Source: Methylomonas sp. EFPC3 (lineage in GTDB: Bacteria; Pseudomonadota; Gammaproteobacteria; Methylococcales; Methylomonadaceae). From it: a stretch of 64,000 nt of DNA. The stretch covers positions 1,364,001-1,428,000 of the forward strand of contig NZ_CP116398.1 in NCBI RefSeq assembly GCF_029643245.1. The letters run 5' to 3'. Numbering within the stretch: the stretch's first letter is position 1; each line of letters starts with the position of its first letter. The position numbers were made by a program, and so were the translations under genes. The notes under the pieces were generated by a model, which had not been told where the DNA came from, ran no database searches, and saw nothing but the letters and a program-made list of their open reading frames with translations. Shown here piece after piece: positions 46,690 through 54,556 of this stretch.

Positions 46690-47250
46690 ATGGTCGCCGT
46701 TTTCCCGCAAAAACACCTCACCGACATCGCCGAGTGGCATCGCATGGGCGAGGCCGGGATTTTTCCGCCTGAAAGCCGATTAGAACTCATTGAAGGAGAA
46801 ATTCTCACGATGGCACCGATAGGATTCAACCATGCCGGACATATCAATCGTCTGAATCATATCCTCAACCGTTTATTGGGCGATCAGGCTGTGGTTAGCG
46901 TTCAAAATCCGATTCAACTCGGCGATTTGTCCGAGCCGGAACCCGATTTTCTGCTGCTGAAGCCGAATGCCGATTTCTACACCACCCGCCACCCAAATGC
47001 GGTCGATGTATTGTTACTGATCGAAGTTTCCGACAGCACGCTACGTTTCGACCGCGAGCAAAAACGCCGTTTGTACGCCACCCACCAAATCCCCGAATAC
47101 TGGATCGTCAATCTGATCGACAACTGCCTGGAAATCTACCGGCAACCCGACGATGGCGATTACCAGAAGCAAACGACCTTAGCCAAGGCCGACACTGTCA
47201 ATCTGGTTGTGCTGCCGGAGATTCAGGTTCGGGTCGCCGACATCTTATAG
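46690..47250 (+). CDS. Uma2-family (DUF820) nuclease-like protein
   Basis: 186 aa from the ATG at 46690 (a TTG at 46678 is possible). The DUF820/Uma2 pattern: RMGEAGIFPPESRLELIEGEIL, PIQLGDLSEPEPDFLLLKPNADFY, VDVLLLIEVSDSTLRFDREQKRRLYATHQIPEYWIVNLIDNCLEIYR. The PD-(D/E)xK-like core (EPDF...LIEVSDSTL) is intact. Its function is unknown; many are thought to be endonuclease-related. It is the only plus-strand gene in the suf operon and looks like an insertion between sufS and sufD. Confidence 0.9.
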   Translation: MVAVFPQKHLTDIAEWHRMGEAGIFPPESRLELIEGEILTMAPIGFNHAGHINRLNHILNRLLGDQAVVSVQNPIQLGDLSEPEPDFLLLKPNADFYTTRHPNAVDVLLLIEVSDSTLRFDREQKRRLYATHQIPEYWIVNLIDNCLEIYRQPDDGDYQKQTTLAKADTVNLVVLPEIQVRVADIL

Positions 47251-47260
47251 ACGTTGGCTC

Positions 47261-48562
47261 CTACAAACTCATCGCCGGAAACCGCGCCAATAACTCCTGC
47301 AATAACAAGCCCTTCAACTCGGCATTCTCCACCTTATCCGCCATTTCATTGGCAAAAGCAAAGGTCAAAATGTTTCGTGCGGTTTCCGCATCGACGCCGC
47401 GCGATTGCAGATAAAACACCGACTTTTCTTCCAACTGGCCGACGGTGACGCCGTGCGAGCATTTGACGTCGTCGTTGTAAATTTCCAGTTGCGGCTTGGT
47501 ATCGACCTCGGCATCGGCCGATAACAACAAATTGCGGTTGTTCATTTCCGAATCGGTATGTTGCGCGCCCTCGGCGACCACCACCCGGCCCTGAAACACG
47601 CCACGCGCCTTATTATCCAGGACACCTTTATAAAACTCGCGGCTGATACCGTGCGGTTGTAAGTGGTTGATGCGCGTGTGGTTGTCCAGATGCTGGCGGC
47701 CGTTAGCGACGAACAAGCCGTTCAAGCTGCATTCCGACGCTTTGTCCAGATCGCTATGAATGTCGCTACGCGCCAGCAAACTGCCGAGCGCAAAATTGTG
47801 GTGAGCAAAACGACTATCCGGCGCTTGCTTGACGTAGTTACCGCCAAAGTGCTGCGCCTTGGCGGCTTCCAATTGCGCTTTGTACAACGTCAAACCGGCG
47901 TTGCGGCCCAACAGACATTCATTGACCGACACCGTGAAATAGCTGTCGGCACTGCCGACGTAAGTCTCGATGATTTCCGCTTCGGCCTGATCGTTGACGA
48001 GGATCAGATTGCGGCTGACGGCCAGCGCGTTGGCCTCGGTCACCACGTGCAGAATCTGCAACGGTTTATCCAATTGCTGCTTGGCGGCAACCTCGATCAC
48101 GACACCATCGGCGAACCAGGCGGTGTTGAACGCGACCAGATTGTGTTCGCTAGCGGCAACCGCTTGACCCAATTTGCCGGCGACCAAATCCGGATTTTGT
48201 AATAGCACCTCGGCCAAACTGCGCACGCTGACGTCGTTCAAACCGGACAAAGCCGACAAACCGGCAACATAGCGACCGTTAACCAGCACCACGCTATAAG
48301 TGTCTTTCAGGCGGTATGACTGTAACCACGCCGCGTCAATGCCCTGTTCCGCAACCGGCGCGAATACGGTTTTGTTCAACGCCGACAGATTGGTGTAACG
48401 CCATTCTTCTTCGCGAATATTGGGAAAACCGCGCTCGGCAAAGGCAGATAAGCCTTCGGCACGCAGTTGCTGCAACCATGGCAGATCGACACCGGGCAAT
48501 GACGGTGCCAAGTCTTGATAGGCCGCCAAATAAGAATAAGCTGATTGTTCGGCGGCGATCAT
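47261..48562 (-). CDS. sufD: Fe-S cluster assembly protein SufD
   Basis: 433 aa. N-terminal ERGFPNIREEEWRYTNLSALNKTVF; a beta-helix core with LVNDQAEAEIIETYVGS and the typical DIHSDLDKASECSLNGLFVANGRQHLDNHTRINH; and SHGVTVGQLEEKSVFYLQSRGVDAETARNIL near the end. It forms the SufBC2D complex. ATGA overlap with sufC shows coupling. Confidence 0.95.
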   Translation of the reverse strand: MIAAEQSAYSYLAAYQDLAPSLPGVDLPWLQQLRAEGLSAFAERGFPNIREEEWRYTNLSALNKTVFAPVAEQGIDAAWLQSYRLKDTYSVVLVNGRYVAGLSALSGLNDVSVRSLAEVLLQNPDLVAGKLGQAVAASEHNLVAFNTAWFADGVVIEVAAKQQLDKPLQILHVVTEANALAVSRNLILVNDQAEAEIIETYVGSADSYFTVSVNECLLGRNAGLTLYKAQLEAAKAQHFGGNYVKQAPDSRFAHHNFALGSLLARSDIHSDLDKASECSLNGLFVANGRQHLDNHTRINHLQPHGISREFYKGVLDNKARGVFQGRVVVAEGAQHTDSEMNNRNLLLSADAEVDTKPQLEIYNDDVKCSHGVTVGQLEEKSVFYLQSRGVDAETARNILTFAFANEMADKVENAELKGLLLQELLARFPAMSL

Positions 48563-49309
48563 GCGGCTTGCCCTTCCAGCCAGCTGTAACCTTTTTCTTC
48601 CAGCTCCAACGCCAGCTCCGGCCCGCCGGACTTGACGATCTTGCCGTCGGCAAGGACGTGCACCACGTCGGGTTTGATGTAATCCAGCAGGCGTTGATAA
48701 TGGGTGATCATCAAGAACGAACGCTCGGCGGCACGCAGCGAATTGACGCCGTCGGACACAATCCGCAACGCGTCAATGTCCAGGCCGGAATCGGTCTCGT
48801 CGAGGATGCACAATCTCGGCTCCAGCACCGCTGCCTGCAAAATCTCGTTACGCTTCTTCTCGCCGCCGGAAAAACCTTCGTTGACCGCGCGGTATAGAAA
48901 CTTCTCGTCCATCTGCAGCAACTTGACCTTGCTTTTGACGATGGTCAGAAAATCCATTGCATCGACTTCCGGCAGACCCTTGTGCTTGCGCATCGCATTC
49001 AGAGCCGCCTTCAGTAGATAAATATTGCTGACGCCGGGAATTTCCACCGGATATTGAAACGCTAAAAACACCCCTTCGCGGGCACGGACTTCCGGGTCCA
49101 TTTCCAGCAAATCCTTGCCGTCGTAAGTCACGCTGCCTTCAGTGACGGTGTAACCGGGTTTGCCGGACAGCACGTGCGACAAGGTGCTCTTGCCGGCGCC
49201 GTTGGGGCCCATGATGGCGTGAACTTCCCCTGGGTTTATGTCCAGGGTTAGACCTTTTAAAATAGGTTTGTCGTTGATGGTGACGTGGAGATTTTTTTAT
49301 GCTGAGCAT
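48559..49309 (-). CDS. sufC: Fe-S assembly ATPase SufC, frameshifted at a poly-A run
   Basis: The main frame (217 aa, from 49212) starts at the P-loop MGPNGAGKSTLSHVLSG and continues through the Walker B-like LEPRLCILDETDSGLDIDALRIV and LITHYQRLL. That ORF lacks the first two beta strands. On the minus strand, upstream of it, an ATG at 49309 reads MLSIK, then a seven-A run (49292-49298). If one A is dropped the frame continues NLHVTINDKPILKGLTLDINPGEVHAIMG, exactly a SufC N-terminus. As given, the gene is broken by +1. This is a sequencing/assembly error, a real mutation, or slippage. SufC is the ATPase of SufBC2D. Confidence 0.85.
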
Positions 49310-49348
49310 AGGTCTTTTACCTAAAATTAAAATTCTGACTGCCTTTGA

Positions 49349-49591
49349 TCAGGCTGCGTGTTGTATTGTCGTTTTTAGAGCAAACTGATAAAGCGTTTTT
49401 GGCTCAATATCCGCTTTGCCGTCATTAAACTCCAGACATCCCCATTCAGGATCAATCTTGGCCGTTTTTACTTGATCCGGAGAAACGTATTGGCCAATTA
49501 AATCCTGCAAATTTACTTTGAAAGTCTGGCCATTTTCAAAAGCGAGTTCAAAACTGTAACCTTCAAGATATTGAAATTGTTTGAGTTTCAT
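49349..49591 (-). CDS. DUF2442 protein
   Basis: 80 aa: MKLKQFQYLEGYSFELAFENGQTFKVNLQDLIG...KIDPEWGCLEFNDGKADIEPKTLY. DUF2442 fold. It forms a pair with the DUF4160 gene 5 bp upstream. Such DUF4160/DUF2442 pairs recur in genomes and are suspected toxin-antitoxin modules; function unproven. It lies 40 bp upstream of sufC. Confidence 0.85.
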   Translation of the reverse strand: MKLKQFQYLEGYSFELAFENGQTFKVNLQDLIGQYVSPDQVKTAKIDPEWGCLEFNDGKADIEPKTLYQFALKTTIQHAA

Positions 49592-49596
49592 TTCTG

Positions 49597-49851
49597 TTAC
49601 TCCAAAGGGGCAATACTGTGAAAATTTTGGCTATCCCACATAGCTATCAGCTCGTCTTGATGCAATTCGGCCCATTCTCGAACTAATGCGCGGCATTTTC
49701 TGGGAATACCGCCTTCAATGATATTCAAATTCTCCAATTCCATAATCGCCTGATATTCGCCATATTTGATATGGATATGGCGTGGTGGATGTTCGCTGTC
49801 GATCAAGAACATTCGAATAATGATTCCGTAGAATCGGGATATTTCTGGCAT
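49597..49851 (-). CDS. DUF4160 protein
   Basis: 84 aa: ISRFYGIIIRMFLIDSEHPPRHIHIKYGEYQAIMELENLNIIEGGIPRKCRALVREWAELHQDELIAMWD, the DUF4160 signature. The His-rich PPRHIH may be catalytic or metal binding. Paired with DUF2442. Inserted between sufB and sufC together with repeat elements. Confidence 0.85.
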   Translation of the reverse strand: MPEISRFYGIIIRMFLIDSEHPPRHIHIKYGEYQAIMELENLNIIEGGIPRKCRALVREWAELHQDELIAMWDSQNFHSIAPLE

Positions 49852-49878
49852 TAATTTTTTCAGTTCTTCAACAATTAG

Positions 49879-50133
49879 TGTCGCTATCGCGACGGCTATT
49901 TAACGTCGGGTCTCGGCCCGACAGCCGAGCTACTTTCTTTTGCGTCGCCAAAAGAAAGTATCCAAAGAAAAGGCGACCCGGATGCCGCTTATTCCCTGCG
50001 CTCATCAGGTTTGAGCGGGGTTTTCCGAAGGGGCTTCCCAGCCCCTACGGAAAACGCGATGCATCCCTGCATCGCCCCTTCGGGCTAATCCGCTCAAACC
50101 CTCCGGTGCTCGGCGCGACAAAACGGGAAGAAA
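49879..50133. repeat. Left arm of a ~255-bp imperfect inverted repeat
   Basis: This segment contains GGTCTCGGCCCGACAGCCGA, CTTTCTTTTG...CAAAAGAAAG and GGGGCTTCCCAGCCCC. Its reverse complement recurs at about 51052-51313, clearly similar over roughly its full length by eye. The type (TCTCGGCCCGACAGCCGA + AAGAAAGTA) is a dispersed repeat in some methanotroph genomes as far as I know. It holds no gene. Confidence 0.75.
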
Positions 50134-50168
50134 ACCATCCCAGAAATTATCGCTTCAAGTCGAAATGG

Positions 50169-50418
50169 TAGGTCCGATTAGCGAAGCGTAATCGGACGCA
50201 TGTTTAGCATTTCAACCTTTTTGCTTAAGGAACCTCTGATTAATTCAGTTTTCAAGAAAAACAGCATCGCAAGCCATTGATTTAATTGAGTCCTAAATGC
50301 GCGGTAGCGAATTAATCAGAGGTTCCTTAATACCGAAAAAACTTCGATTTTGTAAATCGAAAACACCGATTTCTTATTAAACTCCATTCGTCCGATTACG
50401 CTTCGCTAATCGGACCTA
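50169..50418. repeat. Pair of perfect 30-bp inverted palindromic repeats (50169-50198 / 50389-50418)
   Basis: The two 30-bp units with core TCCGATTAGCGAAGCGTA are exact reverse complements, and each is itself nearly palindromic. They flank the 106-bp MITE-like element within the larger repeat block. This stretch (50134-50459) contains repeats and no gene. Confidence 0.8.
50225..50330. mobile_element. 106-bp MITE-like element with 22-bp terminal inverted repeats
   Basis: Perfect 22-bp arms (50225-50246 and 50309-50330, TTAAGGAACCTCTGATTAAT...) bound 62 bp of unrelated sequence with no coding potential. The TIR type resembles insertion-sequence ends, so this is probably a non-autonomous element mobilised in trans. 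No target-site duplication is obvious. Confidence 0.7.
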
Positions 50419-50459
50419 CGCGGGCTAAATCGTGCCCACCCTACGCTGCTCAAATTCAA

Positions 50460-51044
50460 TTAATCAAGTCGGGGCATTAATTCGAAGAAACGATCACATT
50501 TATCAATAACCGAATTCAAAGATGTTGCCCTAAAAACTTCAGTATGTAACTGATCGCATCCCGCAGTAACACATTCAATTGCAGTTTTTTCCCATAATCT
50601 TCTACAAGACCAGGTTTTCATTACTTTGGCAAATGGTGCAGAACAACGATGCTGCCTCAGCCGTTCGTTAATATTGTTTGCAAAACCAACTTTAAAACGA
50701 TTGGGATCATGCTCAGGTTCTAACCCCAACAAGTAGAAAACACCAATATCGTAAAGAGTTGCTTCCGGTAAAGAAGATTCTCTATCCTCATCTTCCATTA
50801 AAGCACTCCTGTTAGAACCAATAACTTCAAGTACTAAACGAGCTTCACGATCTGTGATATAGGAAATTGTCTGTCCTCGATTTTCACTGCCACCACGAGA
50901 TTTCTCTGGCTCTATGCCCAGGCGCTTGATAACCTTAAATACTGATTGACGCCGCAATCCATTAAGCTCTGAGAATTCTTTTACTGAAATCAAATTTTCA
51001 GTCATATAGAAGTAACCAAAATAAATAATCCAAACAATTTCCAT
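50460..51044 (-). CDS. GIY-YIG/T5orf172-like protein with N-terminal HTH
   Basis: 194 aa (or from the ATG at 51005, 181 aa: MTENLISVKEFSELNGLRRQSV). The N-terminus looks like an HTH/DNA-binding segment (SVKEFSELNGLRRQSVFKVIKRLGI). The C-terminal half has YDIGVFYLLGLEPEHDPNRFKVGFANNINERLRQHRCSAPFAKVMKTWSC, resembling the T5orf172/Mug113 branch of GIY-YIG nucleases, with WEKTAIECVTAGCDQL. Catalytic competence is uncertain. It is flanked by the long inverted repeat arms between sufB and sufC. Confidence 0.7.
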   Translation of the reverse strand: MEIVWIIYFGYFYMTENLISVKEFSELNGLRRQSVFKVIKRLGIEPEKSRGGSENRGQTISYITDREARLVLEVIGSNRSALMEDEDRESSLPEATLYDIGVFYLLGLEPEHDPNRFKVGFANNINERLRQHRCSAPFAKVMKTWSCRRLWEKTAIECVTAGCDQLHTEVFRATSLNSVIDKCDRFFELMPRLD

Positions 51045-51051
51045 CCCGCGG

Positions 51052-51313
51052 CGGGGTTATTCCCGTTATTCCGCCCCGAGCATCGCAGCTTTTGGCGAGA
51101 TCAGCCCGCAGGGGAGCGGCAGGGATGCCGCTCGTTTTCGGAGGGGCTGGGAAGCCCCTTCCGAAAACCCTCGCCAAAAGCGAGAAGCGCAGGAAATTGG
51201 CGGAATTCCGGGTGGCCTTTTCTTTGGATACTTTCTTTTGGCCAAGCAAAAGAAAGTATCTCGGCTGTCGGGCCGAGACCCGACTTTAAAACCATCCGTC
51301 GCGATAGCGACAC
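51052..51313. repeat. Right arm of the ~255-bp imperfect inverted repeat
   Basis: Reverse complement of the left arm near 49879-50133; shared blocks include TCGGGCCGAGACCCGAC, AAAGAAAGTAT and the GGGGCTGGGAAGCCCC palindrome. It lies between the GIY-YIG-like gene and the sufB end. Coordinates are approximate because the match is imperfect. Confidence 0.75.
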
Positions 51314-51326
51314 CAAATTAAAAGTC

Positions 51327-51361
51327 CCCCTCACCCTAGCCCTCTCCCTCAGGGAGAGGGG
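51327..51361. repeat. Dispersed palindromic repeat / possible terminator after sufB
   Basis: CCCTCTCCCT and AGGGAGAGGG are perfect arms with one base between (51340-51360), inside the widespread CCCTCACCCTAGCCCTC-type repeat. On the minus strand it is just downstream of the sufB stop and could attenuate or end sufB transcripts. Confidence 0.7.
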
Positions 51362-51373
51362 ACAAAACCATTC

Positions 51374-52822
51374 CTAGCCAACGGCCCCTTCCAAACTAAT
51401 CCCCAACAACGCCTGCGCCTCAACCGCAAACTCCATCGGCAATTCTTTAAACACTTCCTTACAAAACCCGTTCACAATCATCGACACCGCATCTTCAGCC
51501 GACAACCCGCGCTGCTGACAAAAGAACAATTGGTCTTCGCTGATCTTCGATGTCGTGGCTTCATGCTCGACTTGCGCCGACGGTTGTTTGACCTCAACAT
51601 ACGGAAAGGTATGCGCTCCGCAGCGGTCGCCAACCAGCAGCGAATCGCACTGGGTGTGGTTGCGGGCGTTTTCGGCGGATTTGGCCACTTTGACCAAGCC
51701 GCGATAAGTGTTCTGCGCTTTGCCGGCAGAAATACCTTTCGACACTATGGTGCTGCGGGTGTTTTTGCCGATGTGGATCATTTTGGTGCCGGTGTCGGCC
51801 TGTTGCAGATTGTTCGTGAGCGCCACCGAATAAAACTCCCCGACCGAGTCGTCGCCCAACAACACGCAGCTCGGGTACTTCCAAGTAATCGCCGAGCCGG
51901 TTTCCACCTGGGTCCACGATACCTTGGAGTTACGACCCCGACATTCGGCGCGCTTGGTGACGAAGTTGTAGATACCGCCGACGCCGTCTTTGTCGCCGGG
52001 ATACCAGTTTTGCACGGTGGAATATTTGATCTGGGCGTTGTCCAACGCGACCAATTCCACCACGGCAGCATGCAACTGGTTTTCATCGCGCATCGGCGCG
52101 GTGCAGCCTTCCAGATAGGACACGTGCGAGCCTTCGTCGGCAATGATTAAGGTCCGTTCAAACTGGCCGGTGTTGGCGGCGTTGATTCTAAAGTAGGTCG
52201 ATAATTCCATCGGACAACGCACACCTTTGGGGATGTAGACGAAGGAACCGTCGGTAAACACTGCCGAGTTCAATGCGGCGAAAAAGTTATCGCCAACCGG
52301 TACGACGCTACCGAGGTATTGTTTGACCAGTTCAGGGTGCTCCTGTAACGCTTCGGAAATCGGGCAAAAAATCACCCCCGCCTCTTTGAGCTTGCCTTTA
52401 AAGGTGGTGGCGACCGATACGCTGTCGAACACCGCGTCAACCGCGATTCCGGCCAGTCGCTCTTGTTCGTCGAGCGGAATCCCAAGTTTTTTGTAAGTTT
52501 CCAGCAATTCCGGATCGACTTCGTCCAGACTTTTGGGCTTATCTTTTTTGGACTTAGGCGCCGAGTAATAGCTGATGGCTTGGTAGTCGATCGGATCGAT
52601 TTTCAGTTGTGCCCAGTCCGGTTCGCTCATGGTTTGCCAATGGCGAAACGCCTTGAGCCGGTATTCGAGCATGAATTCCGGTTCGTTTTTAACTTTGGAC
52701 AGACGACGGATAACGTCTTCGTCCAATCCCGGCGGAAAGGTATCGGCTTCCAACTCGGTGACGAAGCCTTGTTTGTATTCCTGGCTGATCAGGTTTTCGA
52801 TTTCTTGAGCGGAGGTGGACAT
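51374..52822 (-). CDS. sufB: Fe-S cluster assembly protein SufB
   Basis: 482 aa. [98 protein letters not shown], and [24 protein letters not shown]. It is the core of SufBC2D, carrying cluster assembly Cys/Glu. It follows sufR by 14 bp and is separated from sufC by about 2 kb of repeats and accessory genes. Confidence 0.96.
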   Translation of the reverse strand: MSTSAQEIENLISQEYKQGFVTELEADTFPPGLDEDVIRRLSKVKNEPEFMLEYRLKAFRHWQTMSEPDWAQLKIDPIDYQAISYYSAPKSKKDKPKSLDEVDPELLETYKKLGIPLDEQERLAGIAVDAVFDSVSVATTFKGKLKEAGVIFCPISEALQEHPELVKQYLGSVVPVGDNFFAALNSAVFTDGSFVYIPKGVRCPMELSTYFRINAANTGQFERTLIIADEGSHVSYLEGCTAPMRDENQLHAAVVELVALDNAQIKYSTVQNWYPGDKDGVGGIYNFVTKRAECRGRNSKVSWTQVETGSAITWKYPSCVLLGDDSVGEFYSVALTNNLQQADTGTKMIHIGKNTRSTIVSKGISAGKAQNTYRGLVKVAKSAENARNHTQCDSLLVGDRCGAHTFPYVEVKQPSAQVEHEATTSKISEDQLFFCQQRGLSAEDAVSMIVNGFCKEVFKELPMEFAVEAQALLGISLEGAVG

Positions 52823-52836
52823 AGGCTTTAGTACTT

Positions 52837-53286
52837 TTATCGAAACAGTTGATTGACCGGAATATACACTTCTTCCGGCGGTTTAAACGGCAACACCATG
52901 TCTGCCAGCGTAATCGATTCCAACGCATTGGCGATTTTTTGATTTATCAAATGCCAGTTGCCTTGTATCCGGCAACCGCTGGCTTGGTCGCAGCCCTTGT
53001 GTGAAGCACTGCACTCGGTCAACGCTATCGGCCCCTCCAGTGCGCCGATAATGGCAGCAACGGTAATTCTGTCCGGCTCTCGCGCCAAGGCATATCCGCC
53101 TTTAGCTCCGCGCACCGAAACCACGACTTGAGCCTTCATTAGTGTTTTCAATATCTTACTGACGGTCGGCTGAGCGATGCCGGTAACCTCGGCCAATTCA
53201 AACGTTCCGTGCAAACGACCAGATTCCCGAGCCATATGACTCAGGATTACCGTTGCATAATCAGTCAGTTTGCTTAATCGCAACAT
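52837..53286 (-). CDS. sufR: Rrf2-family SUF system regulator (SufR/IscR-like)
   Basis: 149 aa from the ATG at 53286 (GGAGGG 6 nt upstream). N-terminal winged [71 protein letters not shown]. Three Cys in [15 protein letters not shown] are as in Fe-S-binding Rrf2 regulators. The likely role is to sense Fe-S status and repress its own suf operon. Sequence type and context both support this. Confidence 0.92.
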   Translation of the reverse strand: MLRLSKLTDYATVILSHMARESGRLHGTFELAEVTGIAQPTVSKILKTLMKAQVVVSVRGAKGGYALAREPDRITVAAIIGALEGPIALTECSASHKGCDQASGCRIQGNWHLINQKIANALESITLADMVLPFKPPEEVYIPVNQLFR

Positions 53287-53309
53287 CCGCACCCTCCACA
53301 ATGGGGACC

Positions 53310-53338
53310 ATTTTAGTCTTATTTAATAACCAAGTAAA
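53310..53338 (-). promoter_or_regulatory. Predicted promoter of sufR-sufB (and suf operon)
   Basis: Minus-strand -35 TTTACT (53333-53338) and -10 TAAAAT (53310-53315) are separated by 17 bp, 24 bp upstream of the sufR start. The palindromic operator overlaps the -35. Confidence 0.6.
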
Positions 53339-53351
53339 GCACTTGGTTATT
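53325..53351. promoter_or_regulatory. Palindromic operator for the Rrf2 regulator
   Basis: Perfect 11-bp inverted arms AATAACCAAGT and ACTTGGTTATT around AAAGC. The palindrome overlaps the -35 of the predicted promoter, so binding would block RNA polymerase. The CTTGGTTAT half-site differs from the E. coli IscR consensus. Binding by SufR is inference from place and symmetry. Confidence 0.6.
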
Positions 53352-53498
53352 TGCACGCAATTCTCCCCTACAAGGATCGAAACCCGCCAGCGGTGACGGT
53401 GCCGGCAAACTTCCAAGCCGGCCTTCCCTGTTATACTTGCAGGCTTGCAAGACACGTTTATCCATCCCCCAAAACCTGGACCTCTTACAGCCTCAACC

Positions 53499-54275
53499 AT
53501 GCCCCACATTCGCAGCCCCATCGTGTTGATGTACCACGGCACCCCGAGCGAAAAACCGGAGTCGGTATATTCGATTGAGGCGAGCCTGTTCGCCAAGCAC
53601 TTGAAATACTTGAAGCAAAACGGTTGGAATACCGTTCTGTTCAGAGACCTGGATAAGCCGCATTTACTGCCGAAGAAAAGCGTAGTTCTGACCTTCGATG
53701 ACGGTTATAAAGACAACTACGAGGGGGCTTTTTTACCCCTAGTGGAACGAGACATGAAAGCATCTTGGTTCATTACTACCGACTGTATCGGCGGCCACGC
53801 GCATTGGCTGGGCGGACAGTCCCAGCAAACCCGGATGCTCGACCCAGGCCAATTGCTGGAAATGCATTCTGCGGGAATGGAAATCGCGTCGCACACCCAC
53901 TCACACCCGGATCTTTCTTTACTTAACCATGACCAGCAACTTGCAGAATTCGACCAAGCCAAAACCTTGCTGGAGCAACTTTTGACCGCGCCTGTGACCA
54001 GCCTAGCCTACCCCTTCGGCCGCTTCAACGCTGATTCGTTAGCAGCAGCCGAGCTTGCGGGATACAAGCTGGCCTGCACTACACAACCCGGATGGCGAGA
54101 ACCCGATAGCAACCCGCTTCTAATCAAACGCATCACCGTTTATTCCGGCGACAGCCCGAGCCTGCTGGCCCGCAAATTAAACTTTGTGGATAACGACGTC
54201 TCTTGGCAGAAAATCGGCAGGTATTACATGAAACGCATCTTGAGCCGACTGAATCACCAATTTGATATGGTTTAA
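53499..54275 (+). CDS. Polysaccharide deacetylase (NodB homology)
   Basis: 258 aa from the ATG at 53499. SPIVLMYHGTPSE; VVLTFDDGYKDNYEGAFLPLVERDMKASWF (metal/catalytic Asp pair in TFDDGY); GMEIASHTHSHPDLS (HxxxH); VTSLAYPFGRFNADSLAAAELAGYKLACTTQPG. The NodB-type CE4 fold. An open TTG start at 53445 adds 18 residues. The substrate could be a surface or secreted polysaccharide. Divergent from sufR; no polysaccharide cluster is near. Confidence 0.87.
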   Translation: MPHIRSPIVLMYHGTPSEKPESVYSIEASLFAKHLKYLKQNGWNTVLFRDLDKPHLLPKKSVVLTFDDGYKDNYEGAFLPLVERDMKASWFITTDCIGGHAHWLGGQSQQTRMLDPGQLLEMHSAGMEIASHTHSHPDLSLLNHDQQLAEFDQAKTLLEQLLTAPVTSLAYPFGRFNADSLAAAELAGYKLACTTQPGWREPDSNPLLIKRITVYSGDSPSLLARKLNFVDNDVSWQKIGRYYMKRILSRLNHQFDMV

Positions 54276-54355
54276 ACAAGCCGAACCGCGCTAAATATCG
54301 AACGCAGCCAAATCAAGACGGACTTAGAAAACGCCATTCAATAGCGCTATAAACG

Positions 54356-54386
54356 AAAAAGGCCTTTGAAATTCAAAGGCCTTTCA
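54356..54386 (-). terminator. Terminator of tRNA-Ser (also usable for the deacetylase gene)
   Basis: A near-perfect palindrome GGCCTTTGAA/TTCAAAGGCC (54361-54381) is followed by T-rich sequence on both strands (AAAAAGG on the plus side is TTTTT on the minus). It lies 5 bp beyond the tRNA and can end transcripts from both directions. Confidence 0.75.
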
Positions 54387-54390
54387 ATAA

Positions 54391-54481
54391 TGGCGGAGAG
54401 CTAGGGATTCGAACCCCAGGACGGGTATAAGCCGTCAACGGTTTTCAAGACCGCCGCTTTCGACCGCTCAGCCAGCTCTCC
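54391..54481 (-). tRNA. tRNA-Ser (anticodon TGA)
   Basis: 91 nt including an encoded CCA. It starts GGAGAGCTGGCTGAGCGG, has an anticodon loop CTTGAAA with TGA, a long variable arm typical of tRNA-Ser, and the T-arm GGTTCGAATCC. The acceptor stem GGAGAGC/GCTCTCC pairs fully. Confidence 0.97.
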
Positions 54482-54556
54482 AATAGCCGTGCATTATTTC
54501 AGAAAGTTTCGGCGGAATCTAGTATTTTTTACGACAGACTCGAACAAGCCGATACC

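Noticed and set aside
49879-51361. CRISPR array
   Set aside because: The repeats are inverted and of different kinds; there is no regular direct-repeat/spacer spacing and no cas gene.
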